From Hyphomicrobiales bacterium (GTDB taxonomy: Bacteria > Pseudomonadota > Alphaproteobacteria > Rhizobiales > Devosiaceae), in contig JALWTJ010000103.1 of NCBI GenBank assembly GCA_027082895.1, positions 1-8,068 of the forward strand: 8,068 nt of DNA, written 5' to 3'. Within the stretch, counting starts at the first letter, position 1. Each line of letters starts with the position of its first letter. This document shows, piece after piece, positions 1 to 6,864 of the stretch. The notes under the pieces were generated by a model. That model made no database searches and had not been told where the DNA came from. It saw only the letters and a program-made list of their open reading frames with translations. The position numbers and the translations under genes are program-made.

Positions 1-1
1 T

Positions 2-394
2 GTGCGGGCCGTCCTGGGTCTTGGCATGGACAGCCAGCAGGACATTGCCAACCGTCCGAGCCACCATGAGCGTGAACATGACGGTCAGCCTCACGAACAT
101 GACGATTTCGACAGTTTTTCCCTTGTTTTGGATACACCCGTTTCCCGTGCCACGCTGGAGGAACGGATTCGCGCCGCCACGCAGCAGCACGGCATCCTGC
201 GTCTGAAGGGTTTTGCCGCACTGGCAGGGAGCGATGCCCGCCTGGTGGTGCAGGCGGTGGGGCCGCGCGTGAACACCTGGTTCGATCGCCCCTGGCAGGA
301 AGGGGAAAAACGGCAGACTTCGCTGGTTGTCATCGGCCTTGCCCCCCTGGACAGGGCCGCCATTGCCGCCACCCTGTCCCCGGAACCGGCCTGA
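2..394 (+). CDS. cobW: CobW-type GTPase/metallochaperone, C-terminal part (5' partial)
   Basis: Only the last 130 codons are present; the gene enters from the left edge with no start in view, so the GTPase (G3E) domain with its Walker A and CxCC motifs lies outside. What is visible is the end of the G-domain region (GLGMDSQQDIANRPS), then a His/Asp-rich loop around window codons 21-37 (HHEREHD...HEHDD), then the CobW C-terminal domain ending in a segment with GILRLKGFAAL and WFDRPWQEGEKRQTSLVVIG, both characteristic of cobalamin-cluster CobW. Family knowledge: CobW is a cytoplasmic GTPase thought to supply cobalt to the CobNST chelatase, and His-rich loops of this kind bind metal. The stop at 392-394 lies 21 bp before cobN, so co-transcription and a shared role in cobalt insertion are very likely. 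A zinc-type COG0523 paralogue is the alternative, but adjacency to cobN argues against it. Confidence 0.93.
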   Translation: MRAVLGLGMDSQQDIANRPSHHEREHDGQPHEHDDFDSFSLVLDTPVSRATLEERIRAATQQHGILRLKGFAALAGSDARLVVQAVGPRVNTWFDRPWQEGEKRQTSLVVIGLAPLDRAAIAATLSPEPA

Positions 395-415
395 TCCGGG
401 CAGGAGCCTTCCCCC

Positions 416-3400
416 ATGCATCTGCTTTCCGCCCATGCCGCCGCCCAGCAACAGGAGGGCGAAGCCATGGACCTGGACCAGTCCCCCGCTCCCCTGATTT
501 TTGCCAGTGCCGCCGACAGTGAACTTGCCGCCTTCGCCGCCGCCGTCGACCGGGCGGCGTGTACCGATGTACGCCTGGCCAACATCATGTCCCTTGCCCA
601 CAACATGTCCGTGGACATGTGGCTGCAAAAGACGCTTCACGGCGCCCGGGTGGTGGTGGTGCGCCTGCTGGGCGGGCGCCCCTACTGGCCCTACGGTACC
701 GATGAACTGGTGCGTCTGGCCAAAGGCAACGCCATGAAGCTGGTCCTGTTGCCGGGCGACGCCAGCGTGGACCCCGATCTTCTTGCAGCGTCCAGCATAT
801 CTCCTGCCTTGTGGCATCATTTGCATGCCCTGTTTGTGGCCGGCGGCCCGGACAATATGGACAGGGTGCTTTTCCGGATGCGCCAGATGCTGGAACAGGA
901 GCCGGAGGAGGGGGGAGATGTTTCTCCCTTTCCCCGATTCGGCTGCAGGTCTTCCCGGACCGGGGTGGTTCCGCTGGCAGATTTTGAACCCGTTTGCCCT
1001 TCTCGGGGCAGTCCGCCGGAAGGGAGCAACCCTAAATCCCCCCCCCATGTCCCTTTGCTCTTTTATCGCTCGGTACTGGAAGGGGCGGGTACCGCAACCC
1101 TTGATGCGCTGATTGCTTCCCTTGAACAGGCGGGGATGTGTCCGGTGCCCCTTGTCATCTCCACCCTGAAAGAGGGGGCCTGCGCCCGCTTCGTCAGAGC
1201 AGCCCTTGAACGCTTTCCCCCCGAAGTCATTCTCAACCTGACCGGTTTTGCCCTGGATATCGGAGCCATTGACGATGCGCATAATCCGTTTTCCGGTTGT
1301 GATGCACCGGTCATCCAGCTTGTGCAGGCCGGGTGTACCGAAAAGGCTTGGCAGGCCGATCCGCAGGGTCTTTCGCCCCGGGATCTGGCCATGCAGGTCG
1401 TGTTGCCCGAACTGGACGGGCGCATCGGGGGGCTGCTGGCGGGCCACAAGCGCAAGGGCCTGTGGCACGCGGCCACCCAGTGTGCCCTGTCCACCTATGC
1501 GCCCGATCCCGATGGTATTGACAATATCACCCGCACGGTTGCCAACTGGGTACGGCTGCGCTGCACCACGCCCGAAAGGCGCCGGCTGGTGCTGGTGCTG
1601 GCCAATTATCCCATTCGCGATGGCCGGATTGCCAACGGGGTTGGCTATGATGCTCCCCTGTCAACCTTCCGTATCCTTGAGGCCCTCGACCGGGCGGGCT
1701 ACCGGGTAAAGGATATGCCCGGGGATGGCAACGAACTGATCCGGAGGCTCCAGCACGGCCCCACCAACGCCTACCCCGGCCGGGGTACCGGGGGCGCCGT
1801 TCTGAAACTGCACGACTACAAGCGGCTCTTCGCTACCTTGCCCCTTCCGGTGCAGGAACAGGTGTCAGATCGCTGGGGAACGCCGGAAAGGGATCCCTTC
1901 TGCCGCGCCGACGGTTTTCACCTGCCGGTGCTGGATCTGGGCCATGTGGCGGTGCTGCTGCAACCGGCCCGCGGCTATGACCGGGATATGGAAGCCAGCT
2001 ATCACGACCCGGACCTGGTGCCGCCCCATGCCTATCTGGCCGCCTATCTGTGGGCCCGTTTCGAATTTGGCGCCCATGCCCTCATTCACAACGGCAAGCA
2101 TGGCAATCTGGAATGGTTGCCGGGCAAGGCCACCGCCCTTTCCGCCTCCTGCTATCCCAACGCCCTGTGGGGCGGGTTGCCCCATTTCTACCCCTTCATC
2201 GTCAACGATCCGGGGGAGGGGACGCAGGCCAAGCGGCGCACCGGGGCCGTGATCATCGACCATCTGGTGCCCCCCCTGACCCGGGCCGAAACCTATGGCC
2301 CCCTCAAGGATCTGGAAAGCCTGCTCGATGAATATTACACCGCCTCGGGCATGGACCCGGGACGGCTTGCCAGCCTGCGGCGACGCATTCTGGATTTTTC
2401 CCGCGATACGGCCATCGACCGGGATATCGGACTTGCCGACCGGCCGGAACAGGATGACGAACAGGCCCTGGCGCGGATCGACAATTTCCTGTGCGAACTC
2501 AAGGAAGCCCAGATTCGTGACGGGCTGCATGTGTTCGGCACCTCGCCCACCGGGGAGCAGGAGCGGGATCTGCTGGTGGCTCTGACCCGGGTACCACGGG
2601 GGGAGGGGGCAGGGGATGCCTCCCTGATCCGTGCCCTTTGCGACGATCTGAAACTTGATTTTGATCCCCTCGATGCGTCCCTTGCCGAGCCCTGGACCGG
2701 CCCGCGCCCCCCCGTGCTGCAACACCTGTCCGATCACCCCTGGCGCAGCCATGGCGACACGATCGAACGGCTCGAAATGCTGGCGCTGGAACTGGTTTCC
2801 GATTGCAGCGGTCCGAATGAGGAAGGGGGTACCTCCGCGCCGGGCGCATGTGATGCGAACAGCCTTCCATCACTGCCGGACCTGCCTGCAACCGCCCCTG
2901 TCCTTGCTGAAATACGAACCCGGATTCGTCCCGCCCTGCGGGCCTGCGGCCCCAACGAGATGGCCGCCCTTCTGGACGCGCTGGCGGGCAGGTTCACCCC
3001 CCCCGGTCCCTCCGGCGCGCCTTCCCGTGGCCGTCTGGACGTACTGCCCACCGGGCGCAACTTCTATTCCCTGGACAACCGGGCCGTGCCCACCCCCACC
3101 GCCTGGGAACTGGGCAGGAAGTCGGCGGAGAACCTTGTTGCCCGGCATTTTCAGGACCATGGAACATGGCTGCGCTCCGTTGCCATGTCCGCATGGGGCA
3201 CGGCCAACATGCGCACCGGCGGCGATGACATCGCCCAGGCCCTGGCCCTTATCGGGGTACGCCCCCGCTGGGATCCCGGTTCCCTGCGGGTGTCCGGTCA
3301 TGAAATCATTCCCCTTGCTGCCCTTGGGCGCCCTCGCGTGGATGTCACCTTGCGCATTTCCGGGTTTTTCCGTGATGCCTTTCCCGGGATGATTGCGCTG

Positions 3401-4237
3401 TTCGACCGGGCGGTGCGGGCCGTGGGCGCCCTGGACGAGCCGGAAGATCAGAACCCGATCGCCGCCAACATGCGCACCGAGGCGCTGGGCCTGATGCAAA
3501 AGGGGGTGGAGCAGGAACAGGCCGCCCTTGGCGCCGGTTTCCGCATTTTCGGCTCCCGGCCCGGCTCCTATGGTGCCGGGCTGCAGGGGCTCATGGACTC
3601 CGGCCAGTGGCAGGGAACCGGTGATCTGGCCCGCGCTTTCCTGAATTGGGGACAATATGCCTATGGGGCCGGCATGGGCGGAAAACCCTACCGGGCGCGC
3701 TTTGCTGCGCGGCTGAAACAGGTGGAGGCGGTGGTTCACAATCAGGACAACCGGGAACATGACCTGCTGGACAGCGACGATTATTACCAGTTCGAGGGCG
3801 GTCTCAACGCCACGGTTCACCATTTGAGCGGCCAGCGGCCCGCCGCCTATCACCAGGACCATTCCCGGCCCGAGCGCCCCCGCACCCGCACCCTTGAGGA
3901 GGAGATTTCCCATGTCATGCGCGCCCGGGTGGTCAATCCGAAATGGCTGCAAGGGGTGATGCGCCATGGCTACAAGGGGGCCTTCGAGATCGTGGCAACC
4001 CTTGATTACATGTTCGCCTTTGCCGCCACCACCGGCGCCGTCAGGACACATCACTTCGATCTGGCCTTTGATGCCTTCGTGCGCGATGACGAGGTGCGCA
4101 CCTTTCTGCAACGCAACAATCCCCAGGGCTATGATGAATTGCTGAACCGGTTTGATGAAGCCATCCGGCGCCGGTTATGGACACCCAGATCCAATTCCGT
4201 CTATTCTTTTTTCAACGGAGATACCCCAGATGACTGA
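416..4237 (+). CDS. cobN: Cobaltochelatase large subunit CobN (aerobic pathway)
   Basis: The 1273-residue length matches the usual CobN size (about 1270). It is the porphyrin-binding subunit of the ATP-dependent CobNST complex, which inserts Co(II) into hydrogenobyrinic acid a,c-diamide in the cytoplasm. The start is supported by AGGAG at 402-406, nine bases before ATG, and by the N-terminus MHLLSAH, typical of CobN. Landmarks: VPLLFYRSVLEGAGT near residues 213-227; the CobN/BchH signature HNGKHGNLEWLPGK starting at H558, with H562 and a nearby Cys-Tyr-Pro; YPFIVNDPGEGTQAKRR near 592; WGTANMRTGGDD near 927; ISGFFRDAFPG near 981; and RIFGSRPGSYGAGL near 1043. Residues about 158-212 are low-complexity, rich in Glu, Gly, Pro and Ser, and include a run of nine C at 1038-1046; this looks like a lineage-specific insertion. 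Magnesium chelatase subunit BchH is the relative to exclude; position between cobW and cobO makes CobN the clear choice. cobS and cobT are not in the window. Confidence 0.97.
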   Translation: MHLLSAHAAAQQQEGEAMDLDQSPAPLIFASAADSELAAFAAAVDRAACTDVRLANIMSLAHNMSVDMWLQKTLHGARVVVVRLLGGRPYWPYGTDELVRLAKGNAMKLVLLPGDASVDPDLLAASSISPALWHHLHALFVAGGPDNMDRVLFRMRQMLEQEPEEGGDVSPFPRFGCRSSRTGVVPLADFEPVCPSRGSPPEGSNPKSPPHVPLLFYRSVLEGAGTATLDALIASLEQAGMCPVPLVISTLKEGACARFVRAALERFPPEVILNLTGFALDIGAIDDAHNPFSGCDAPVIQLVQAGCTEKAWQADPQGLSPRDLAMQVVLPELDGRIGGLLAGHKRKGLWHAATQCALSTYAPDPDGIDNITRTVANWVRLRCTTPERRRLVLVLANYPIRDGRIANGVGYDAPLSTFRILEALDRAGYRVKDMPGDGNELIRRLQHGPTNAYPGRGTGGAVLKLHDYKRLFATLPLPVQEQVSDRWGTPERDPFCRADGFHLPVLDLGHVAVLLQPARGYDRDMEASYHDPDLVPPHAYLAAYLWARFEFGAHALIHNGKHGNLEWLPGKATALSASCYPNALWGGLPHFYPFIVNDPGEGTQAKRRTGAVIIDHLVPPLTRAETYGPLKDLESLLDEYYTASGMDPGRLASLRRRILDFSRDTAIDRDIGLADRPEQDDEQALARIDNFLCELKEAQIRDGLHVFGTSPTGEQERDLLVALTRVPRGEGAGDASLIRALCDDLKLDFDPLDASLAEPWTGPRPPVLQHLSDHPWRSHGDTIERLEMLALELVSDCSGPNEEGGTSAPGACDANSLPSLPDLPATAPVLAEIRTRIRPALRACGPNEMAALLDALAGRFTPPGPSGAPSRGRLDVLPTGRNFYSLDNRAVPTPTAWELGRKSAENLVARHFQDHGTWLRSVAMSAWGTANMRTGGDDIAQALALIGVRPRWDPGSLRVSGHEIIPLAALGRPRVDVTLRISGFFRDAFPGMIALFDRAVRAVGALDEPEDQNPIAANMRTEALGLMQKGVEQEQAALGAGFRIFGSRPGSYGAGLQGLMDSGQWQGTGDLARAFLNWGQYAYGAGMGGKPYRARFAARLKQVEAVVHNQDNREHDLLDSDDYYQFEGGLNATVHHLSGQRPAAYHQDHSRPERPRTRTLEEEISHVMRARVVNPKWLQGVMRHGYKGAFEIVATLDYMFAFAATTGAVRTHHFDLAFDAFVRDDEVRTFLQRNNPQGYDELLNRFDEAIRRRLWTPRSNSVYSFFNGDTPDD

Positions 4238-4898
4238 TACACCCTCTCGTGGTCCCGGCTCCTCCCGCCGTCCCAAGAAGACCGACATGATGAGCGAGGA
4301 GGAACGTAACGCCTACCACGCGCAGAAAATGGCGAAGAAAAAGGCGGCGCGGGAAAAGATCCTTGCCACCAAGACCGAGGAACGCGGCCTGCTGATCGTG
4401 CATACCGGCAAGGGCAAGGGCAAGTCCACCGCCGCTTTCGGCATGGTGTTCCGGGCGATCGGGCATGGTTTCAAGGTTGGCATCGTCCAGTTCGTCAAGG
4501 GCAAGTGGGGGACCGGCGAGCGGGATGTGCTGGAGCGGTTTTCCGATCAGGTGACCATCAAGGCCATGGGAGAGGGGTTCACCTGGGACACCCAGGACCG
4601 CGCCCGCGATATTGCTGCTGCCCGTGCCGCCTGGCAGGAAGCCCGGCGCATGATCGCGGATGAAAGCTACCGGATGGTACTTCTGGACGAACTCAATATC
4701 TGCTTGCGCTACGATTATCTGGATCTTGACGAGGTGGTGCAGACCCTCAAGACCAAACCCCGGGATACCCATGTGATCGTCACCGGGCGTAACGCCCGGG
4801 AGGAACTGATCGAAATTGCCGATCTGGTAACGGAGATGACCCAGGTGAAACACCCGTTTCGCGCAGGCGTGAAGGCTCAGCCCGGCATTGAATTCTGA
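4230..4898 (+). CDS. cobO: Corrinoid adenosyltransferase CobO (cob(I)yrinic acid a,c-diamide adenosyltransferase)
   Basis: This 222-residue protein transfers the 5'-deoxyadenosyl group of ATP to the reduced cobalt of the corrin, the step after CobN-dependent cobalt insertion and reduction, in the cytoplasm. Its length fits the CobO/BtuR family. A basic, charged N-terminal segment (residues about 14-50) precedes the P-loop GKGKGKST at 60-67, part of the family signature HTGKGKGKSTAAFG. Further landmarks are VGIVQFVKGKW (83-93), the Walker-B-like strand VLLDELN (150-156), HVIVTGRNA (181-189) and the C-terminal KHPFRAGVKAQPGIEF. The start at 4230 overlaps the cobN stop by 8 bp (ATGACTGA), and CGGAG at 4216-4220 inside cobN serves as its Shine-Dalgarno, so translation is probably coupled. 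The frame is open further upstream to 4152, but that would duplicate cobN coding sequence and has no support. Unrelated adenosyltransferases PduO and EutT lack this P-loop signature. Confidence 0.97.
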   Translation: MTDTPSRGPGSSRRPKKTDMMSEEERNAYHAQKMAKKKAAREKILATKTEERGLLIVHTGKGKGKSTAAFGMVFRAIGHGFKVGIVQFVKGKWGTGERDVLERFSDQVTIKAMGEGFTWDTQDRARDIAAARAAWQEARRMIADESYRMVLLDELNICLRYDYLDLDEVVQTLKTKPRDTHVIVTGRNAREELIEIADLVTEMTQVKHPFRAGVKAQPGIEF

Positions 4899-4987
4899 AA
4901 CAGTTTGCCAAAATGTGCGGCGCACCCATCATGAAGGCGAGCGCCAGCAAAGGGGCCGGGCGCACCCCGCACCCGAAAGGAAAAGGT

Positions 4988-5476
4988 TCAGCAGCTTTTG
5001 GCCCGGACCGCCTGCAGGGAAGACTTGATCCGGTCGGAAATCGCCTTCTGGTTTCCTGAAAATTCGAACCGGGTTACAACGACCTGACGGCCATTGCACG
5101 AGGCTATCGCCCGCACCCGCAGATGGCGCGACCCCATGTCGCTGGAAAATTCGGCCCAGTCCGGCGTGATGCGGTGCGCGTTGATGTTCCAGCCATTATA
5201 GGATTTCTCGTGGGCCATCATTTCCTGGATCTTGGCCTCGAAATTCCGGCCCGGCACATCGGCGCCATAGATGGTCAGGAAACCCCCGTCATGGGAGCGA
5301 AAGATCAGCCCGTCGCTGTTGCGCGCTTCCGGACCGGCCGGTTCGAACCCGGGGGGAACATCCGCCTTTGCTCCATAGCGGGCATTGGTATAGGTGGTCC
5401 AACCCTGGGCCAGCACGGCGGAAGCCAGGACCGGGGACAGGAGAATCAGTGTAACAAGAATTCGAACAGCTTTCAT
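4988..5476 (-). CDS. Exported protein of unknown function
   Basis: The 162-residue product has a clear Sec signal peptide: MKAVRILVTLILL, a hydrophobic core, then probable cleavage after VLA at residue 23, leaving a mature protein of about 139 residues (QGWTTYTNARYG...), likely periplasmic. I cannot name a function. The mature part resembles, by pattern only, small alphaproteobacterial exported proteins with W-x-x-Y-x-N-x-R-Y/F-G near the N-terminus, then V-P-P-G-F and S-D-G-x-x-F-x-S-x-D-G, which suggests a small alpha/beta domain of the PsbP/Mog1/DcrB kind; this is inference. Two cysteines, C127 and C162 (the last residue), could form a disulfide in the periplasm. I chose ATG at 5474-5476 because it gives a compact signal peptide; an in-frame TTG nine bases upstream is possible. 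No good Shine-Dalgarno precedes either. It is convergent with cobO (89 bp gap) and divergent from the rhodanese-HD gene, so it is probably its own transcription unit. Confidence 0.8.
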   Translation of the reverse strand: MKAVRILVTLILLSPVLASAVLAQGWTTYTNARYGAKADVPPGFEPAGPEARNSDGLIFRSHDGGFLTIYGADVPGRNFEAKIQEMMAHEKSYNGWNINAHRITPDWAEFSSDMGSRHLRVRAIASCNGRQVVVTRFEFSGNQKAISDRIKSSLQAVRAKSC

Positions 5477-5517
5477 GGCCGGCAATGTGCACCGGAATCC
5501 GGGAGTGATGCAACCTT

Positions 5518-5536
5518 AAAAATCCGGGTTGCCCGG
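5518..5536 (-). terminator. Short terminator-like hairpin with T tract in the divergent intergenic region
   Basis: On the - strand CCGGG-CAA-CCCGG (5536-5524) is a perfect 5-bp stem with a 3-nt loop, followed by ATTTTT (5523-5518), the layout of a small intrinsic terminator. It lies about 40 bp upstream of the exported-protein start, so it would act on leftward transcripts starting further right, either as a block on antisense read-through or as an attenuator. The stem is short, so chance is a real possibility. The rest of the 116-bp divergent gap (5477-5592) shows no convincing sigma-70 promoter on either strand. Confidence 0.3.
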
Positions 5537-5592
5537 CACAATTGGCCATGGCAGGCGGGCGGGCAGGACAACAAGGGTGGGAAAGACGGAAC

Positions 5593-6642
5593 ATGATCAG
5601 ATCCAGCGAACAGATGGTCCGCGACGCCATGGCTGAAATACAAACCCTGTCCATCGAACAGGCCATGGCGTTGCATGGCAGCGCGGATGTCCTGTTCGTT
5701 GACATTCGCGATATTCGTGAACTGGAACGGGAGGGACGGATCCCCGGCGCCATTCACGCCCCCCGCGGCATGCTCGAATTCTGGATCGATCCGGCGGGCA
5801 AATACCATCGCAAGGAATTTTCCGGCGATCGCAGGCTGGTCTTTTTCTGCGCCGCGGGCTGGCGTTCGGCCCTTGCTACCCGGGCTGCGCAGGATATGGG
5901 GCTGAAGAATGTCTGCCATATCGGGGGCGGTTTTGAGGGCTGGAAAGAGGCCGGGGGCCCCGTTGTTCCCGATGACCGGGAACAGGAGCCGGATTACCGG
6001 CCCGCCCTGGCGCTGGACAGCCTGACCCGGCTCGGGCATGCGCCGGAACTGGGACAGCAGATCGGATTCATTCTGGAAATCGACCGGCTCAAGCAGATTT
6101 TCCGCCAGACCCCCCTGCTGGACATGTCGCGCAAGGAAAATGACGCGGAACATTCCTGGCAACTGGCCATGATGGCCCTGGTGCTGGCTGAATATGCGCC
6201 TGTCGGTTGCGATATTGTCCGGGTGCTCAAGATGGTGCTCATTCACGACATTGTCGAAATCGATGCCGGCGACAGCCCTGCCTATACCGGCATTGACAAG
6301 TCGGACCAGCACGAACGGGAATGCCGGGCCGCCGACCGCCTGTTCAACCTGGTTCCAGCGCCCCTGAACATCGAATTTCGCGAATTGTGGGACGAGTTCG
6401 AGCAGATGAAGACCCCCGATGCCCTTTTTGCCCGCACCATGGACCGGCTGCAGCCCTTCCTGCACAATTATTTTACCGGGGGAAAGATGTGGATCCGGCA
6501 CCGGATTTCCGCGGATCAGGTGCGCCAGCGCAACCGGGTTCTGGGCGAATGTTCCCCGCAACTGGTCCGGCTGATGCAGGACCTGACCGACGATGCGGTA
6601 CGCCGGGGATATTTGCTTCCCGGATCTCCTGATTCGGGTTGA
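5593..6642 (+). CDS. Rhodanese domain fused to HDDC2/YfbR-type HD phosphohydrolase
   Basis: A single 349-residue frame joins two complete domains. Residues about 1-125 are a single-domain rhodanese: VLFVDIRDIRELEREGRIPGAIH (33-55), RGMLEFW (58-64), then the active-site loop C86-A-A-G-W-R-S, with persulfide-carrying Cys86 intact, and HIGGGFEGW (109-117). After a linker (about 126-150) residues about 150-342 form an HD domain of the HDDC2/YfbR (HD_3) kind: ENDAEHSW with H187, LIHDIVEIDAGD with H218-D219 and E222, and RTMDRLQPFLHN with D284. H187, H218, D219 and D284 are the expected metal ligands. Family knowledge: rhodaneses carry sulfane sulfur, and YfbR-type HD proteins remove phosphate from (deoxy)nucleoside 5'-monophosphates; the fused protein's substrate is unknown. 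Both parts are about the length of free-standing homologues. ATG at 5593-5595 is preferred; ACGGA lies just before it. A TTG start at 5536-5541 region would add unconserved residues. There is no signal peptide, so it is cytoplasmic. Confidence 0.88.
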   Translation: MIRSSEQMVRDAMAEIQTLSIEQAMALHGSADVLFVDIRDIRELEREGRIPGAIHAPRGMLEFWIDPAGKYHRKEFSGDRRLVFFCAAGWRSALATRAAQDMGLKNVCHIGGGFEGWKEAGGPVVPDDREQEPDYRPALALDSLTRLGHAPELGQQIGFILEIDRLKQIFRQTPLLDMSRKENDAEHSWQLAMMALVLAEYAPVGCDIVRVLKMVLIHDIVEIDAGDSPAYTGIDKSDQHERECRAADRLFNLVPAPLNIEFRELWDEFEQMKTPDALFARTMDRLQPFLHNYFTGGKMWIRHRISADQVRQRNRVLGECSPQLVRLMQDLTDDAVRRGYLLPGSPDSG

Positions 6643-6667
6643 CCCGGGGTTTTTCCCCCTTTAACCC
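6636..6667 (+). terminator. Imperfect hairpin over the stop codon of the rhodanese-HD gene
   Basis: GGGTTGA (6636-6642) can pair with TTTAACCC bases 6661-6667, with one G-T wobble. Inside it GGGG (6646-6649) pairs with CCCC (6655-6658) around a TTTTT loop, separated from the outer stem by a small internal loop. The structure covers the TGA stop. It has no T tract behind it, so it is not a standard intrinsic terminator; it may protect the 3' end, give partial termination, or be the first element of the leader that follows. TTGACC at 6639-6644 could also be read as a -35 box, but no good -10 sits at normal spacing. Confidence 0.35.
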
Positions 6668-6758
6668 TTGGTGCCAAGCAGCGTTCCAGCAAGGGAACTG
6701 AAAGACATTCCGGTGCGGCCGACCCAAACAGGGGGACAAGTCCGGAGTTGCGAGGCGA

Positions 6759-6783
6759 TGCATGCGCCCGGAATGCGCGTGCA
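6759..6783 (+). other. Leader hairpin with 9-bp stem and 7-nt loop
   Basis: TGCATGCGC (6759-6767) pairs with GCGCGTGCA (6775-6783) along nine positions with one G-T wobble, closing the loop CCGGAAT (6768-6774). The loop is complementary over all seven bases to ATTCCGG at 6707-6713. GC-rich DNA forms such stems by chance, but nine pairs inside a non-coding leader next to two more hairpins is more than expected for plain spacer. Confidence 0.45.
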
Positions 6784-6784
6784 G

Positions 6785-6799
6785 CCGGATGCGATCCGG
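6785..6799 (+). other. Perfect 6-bp leader hairpin with GCG loop
   Basis: CCGGAT (6785-6790) and ATCCGG (6794-6799) form a perfect inverted repeat around GCG. It starts two bases after the preceding hairpin, so the two could stack. As DNA, the same dyad could be an operator for a dimeric regulator; the sequence alone cannot separate these options. Confidence 0.4.
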
Positions 6800-6816
6800 G
6801 AGCCGTTTCGTATCGT

Positions 6817-6864
6817 GTTTTCCTTTCCGGAATTCTGCCTGTTCGTGAACCGGAAAGAGGAAAC
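6817..6864 (+). promoter_or_regulatory. Ribosome-binding-site-sequestering hairpin
   Basis: GTTTTCCTTTCCGG (6817-6830) pairs with CCGGAAAG-A-GGAAAC (6850-6864): 14 base pairs with one bulged A (6858) and one G-T wobble, closing a 19-nt loop. The 3' arm ends one base before the ATG at 6866 and contains the AGAGG Shine-Dalgarno (6856-6860) entirely within the stem. In RNA this should hold the start region closed. It is the usual design of a translational riboswitch expression platform, RNA thermometer or target of an unwinding factor. Confidence 0.55.

Noticed and set aside
1865..4111. Long - strand open frames opposite cobN (about 295 and 413 codons)
   Set aside because: Their translations are Gly/Pro/His/Gln-rich with no recognisable motif, while cobN is fully accounted for on the + strand.
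4152..4229. Upstream start for cobO
   Set aside because: It would overlap 86 bp of cobN without a ribosome-binding site; ATG at 4230 has CGGAG at proper spacing and matches the family's N-terminal length.
416..4237. Magnesium chelatase subunit BchH/ChlH instead of CobN
   Set aside because: The families share the HxGKHG-type signature, but the CobN-like N-terminus and placement between cobW and cobO point to cobaltochelatase.
4783..4799. Perfect 7-bp inverted repeat CCGGGCG-TAA-CGCCCGG
   Set aside because: It lies inside cobO where the codons encode the conserved TGRNARE segment, and there is no T tract. Coding constraint in GC-rich sequence explains it.
4899..4987. Terminator between convergent cobO and the exported-protein gene
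   Set aside because: Only a weak GCGCC/GGCGC pairing (4941-4945 with 4959-4963, 13-nt loop) and no T tract were seen, so no feature is called.
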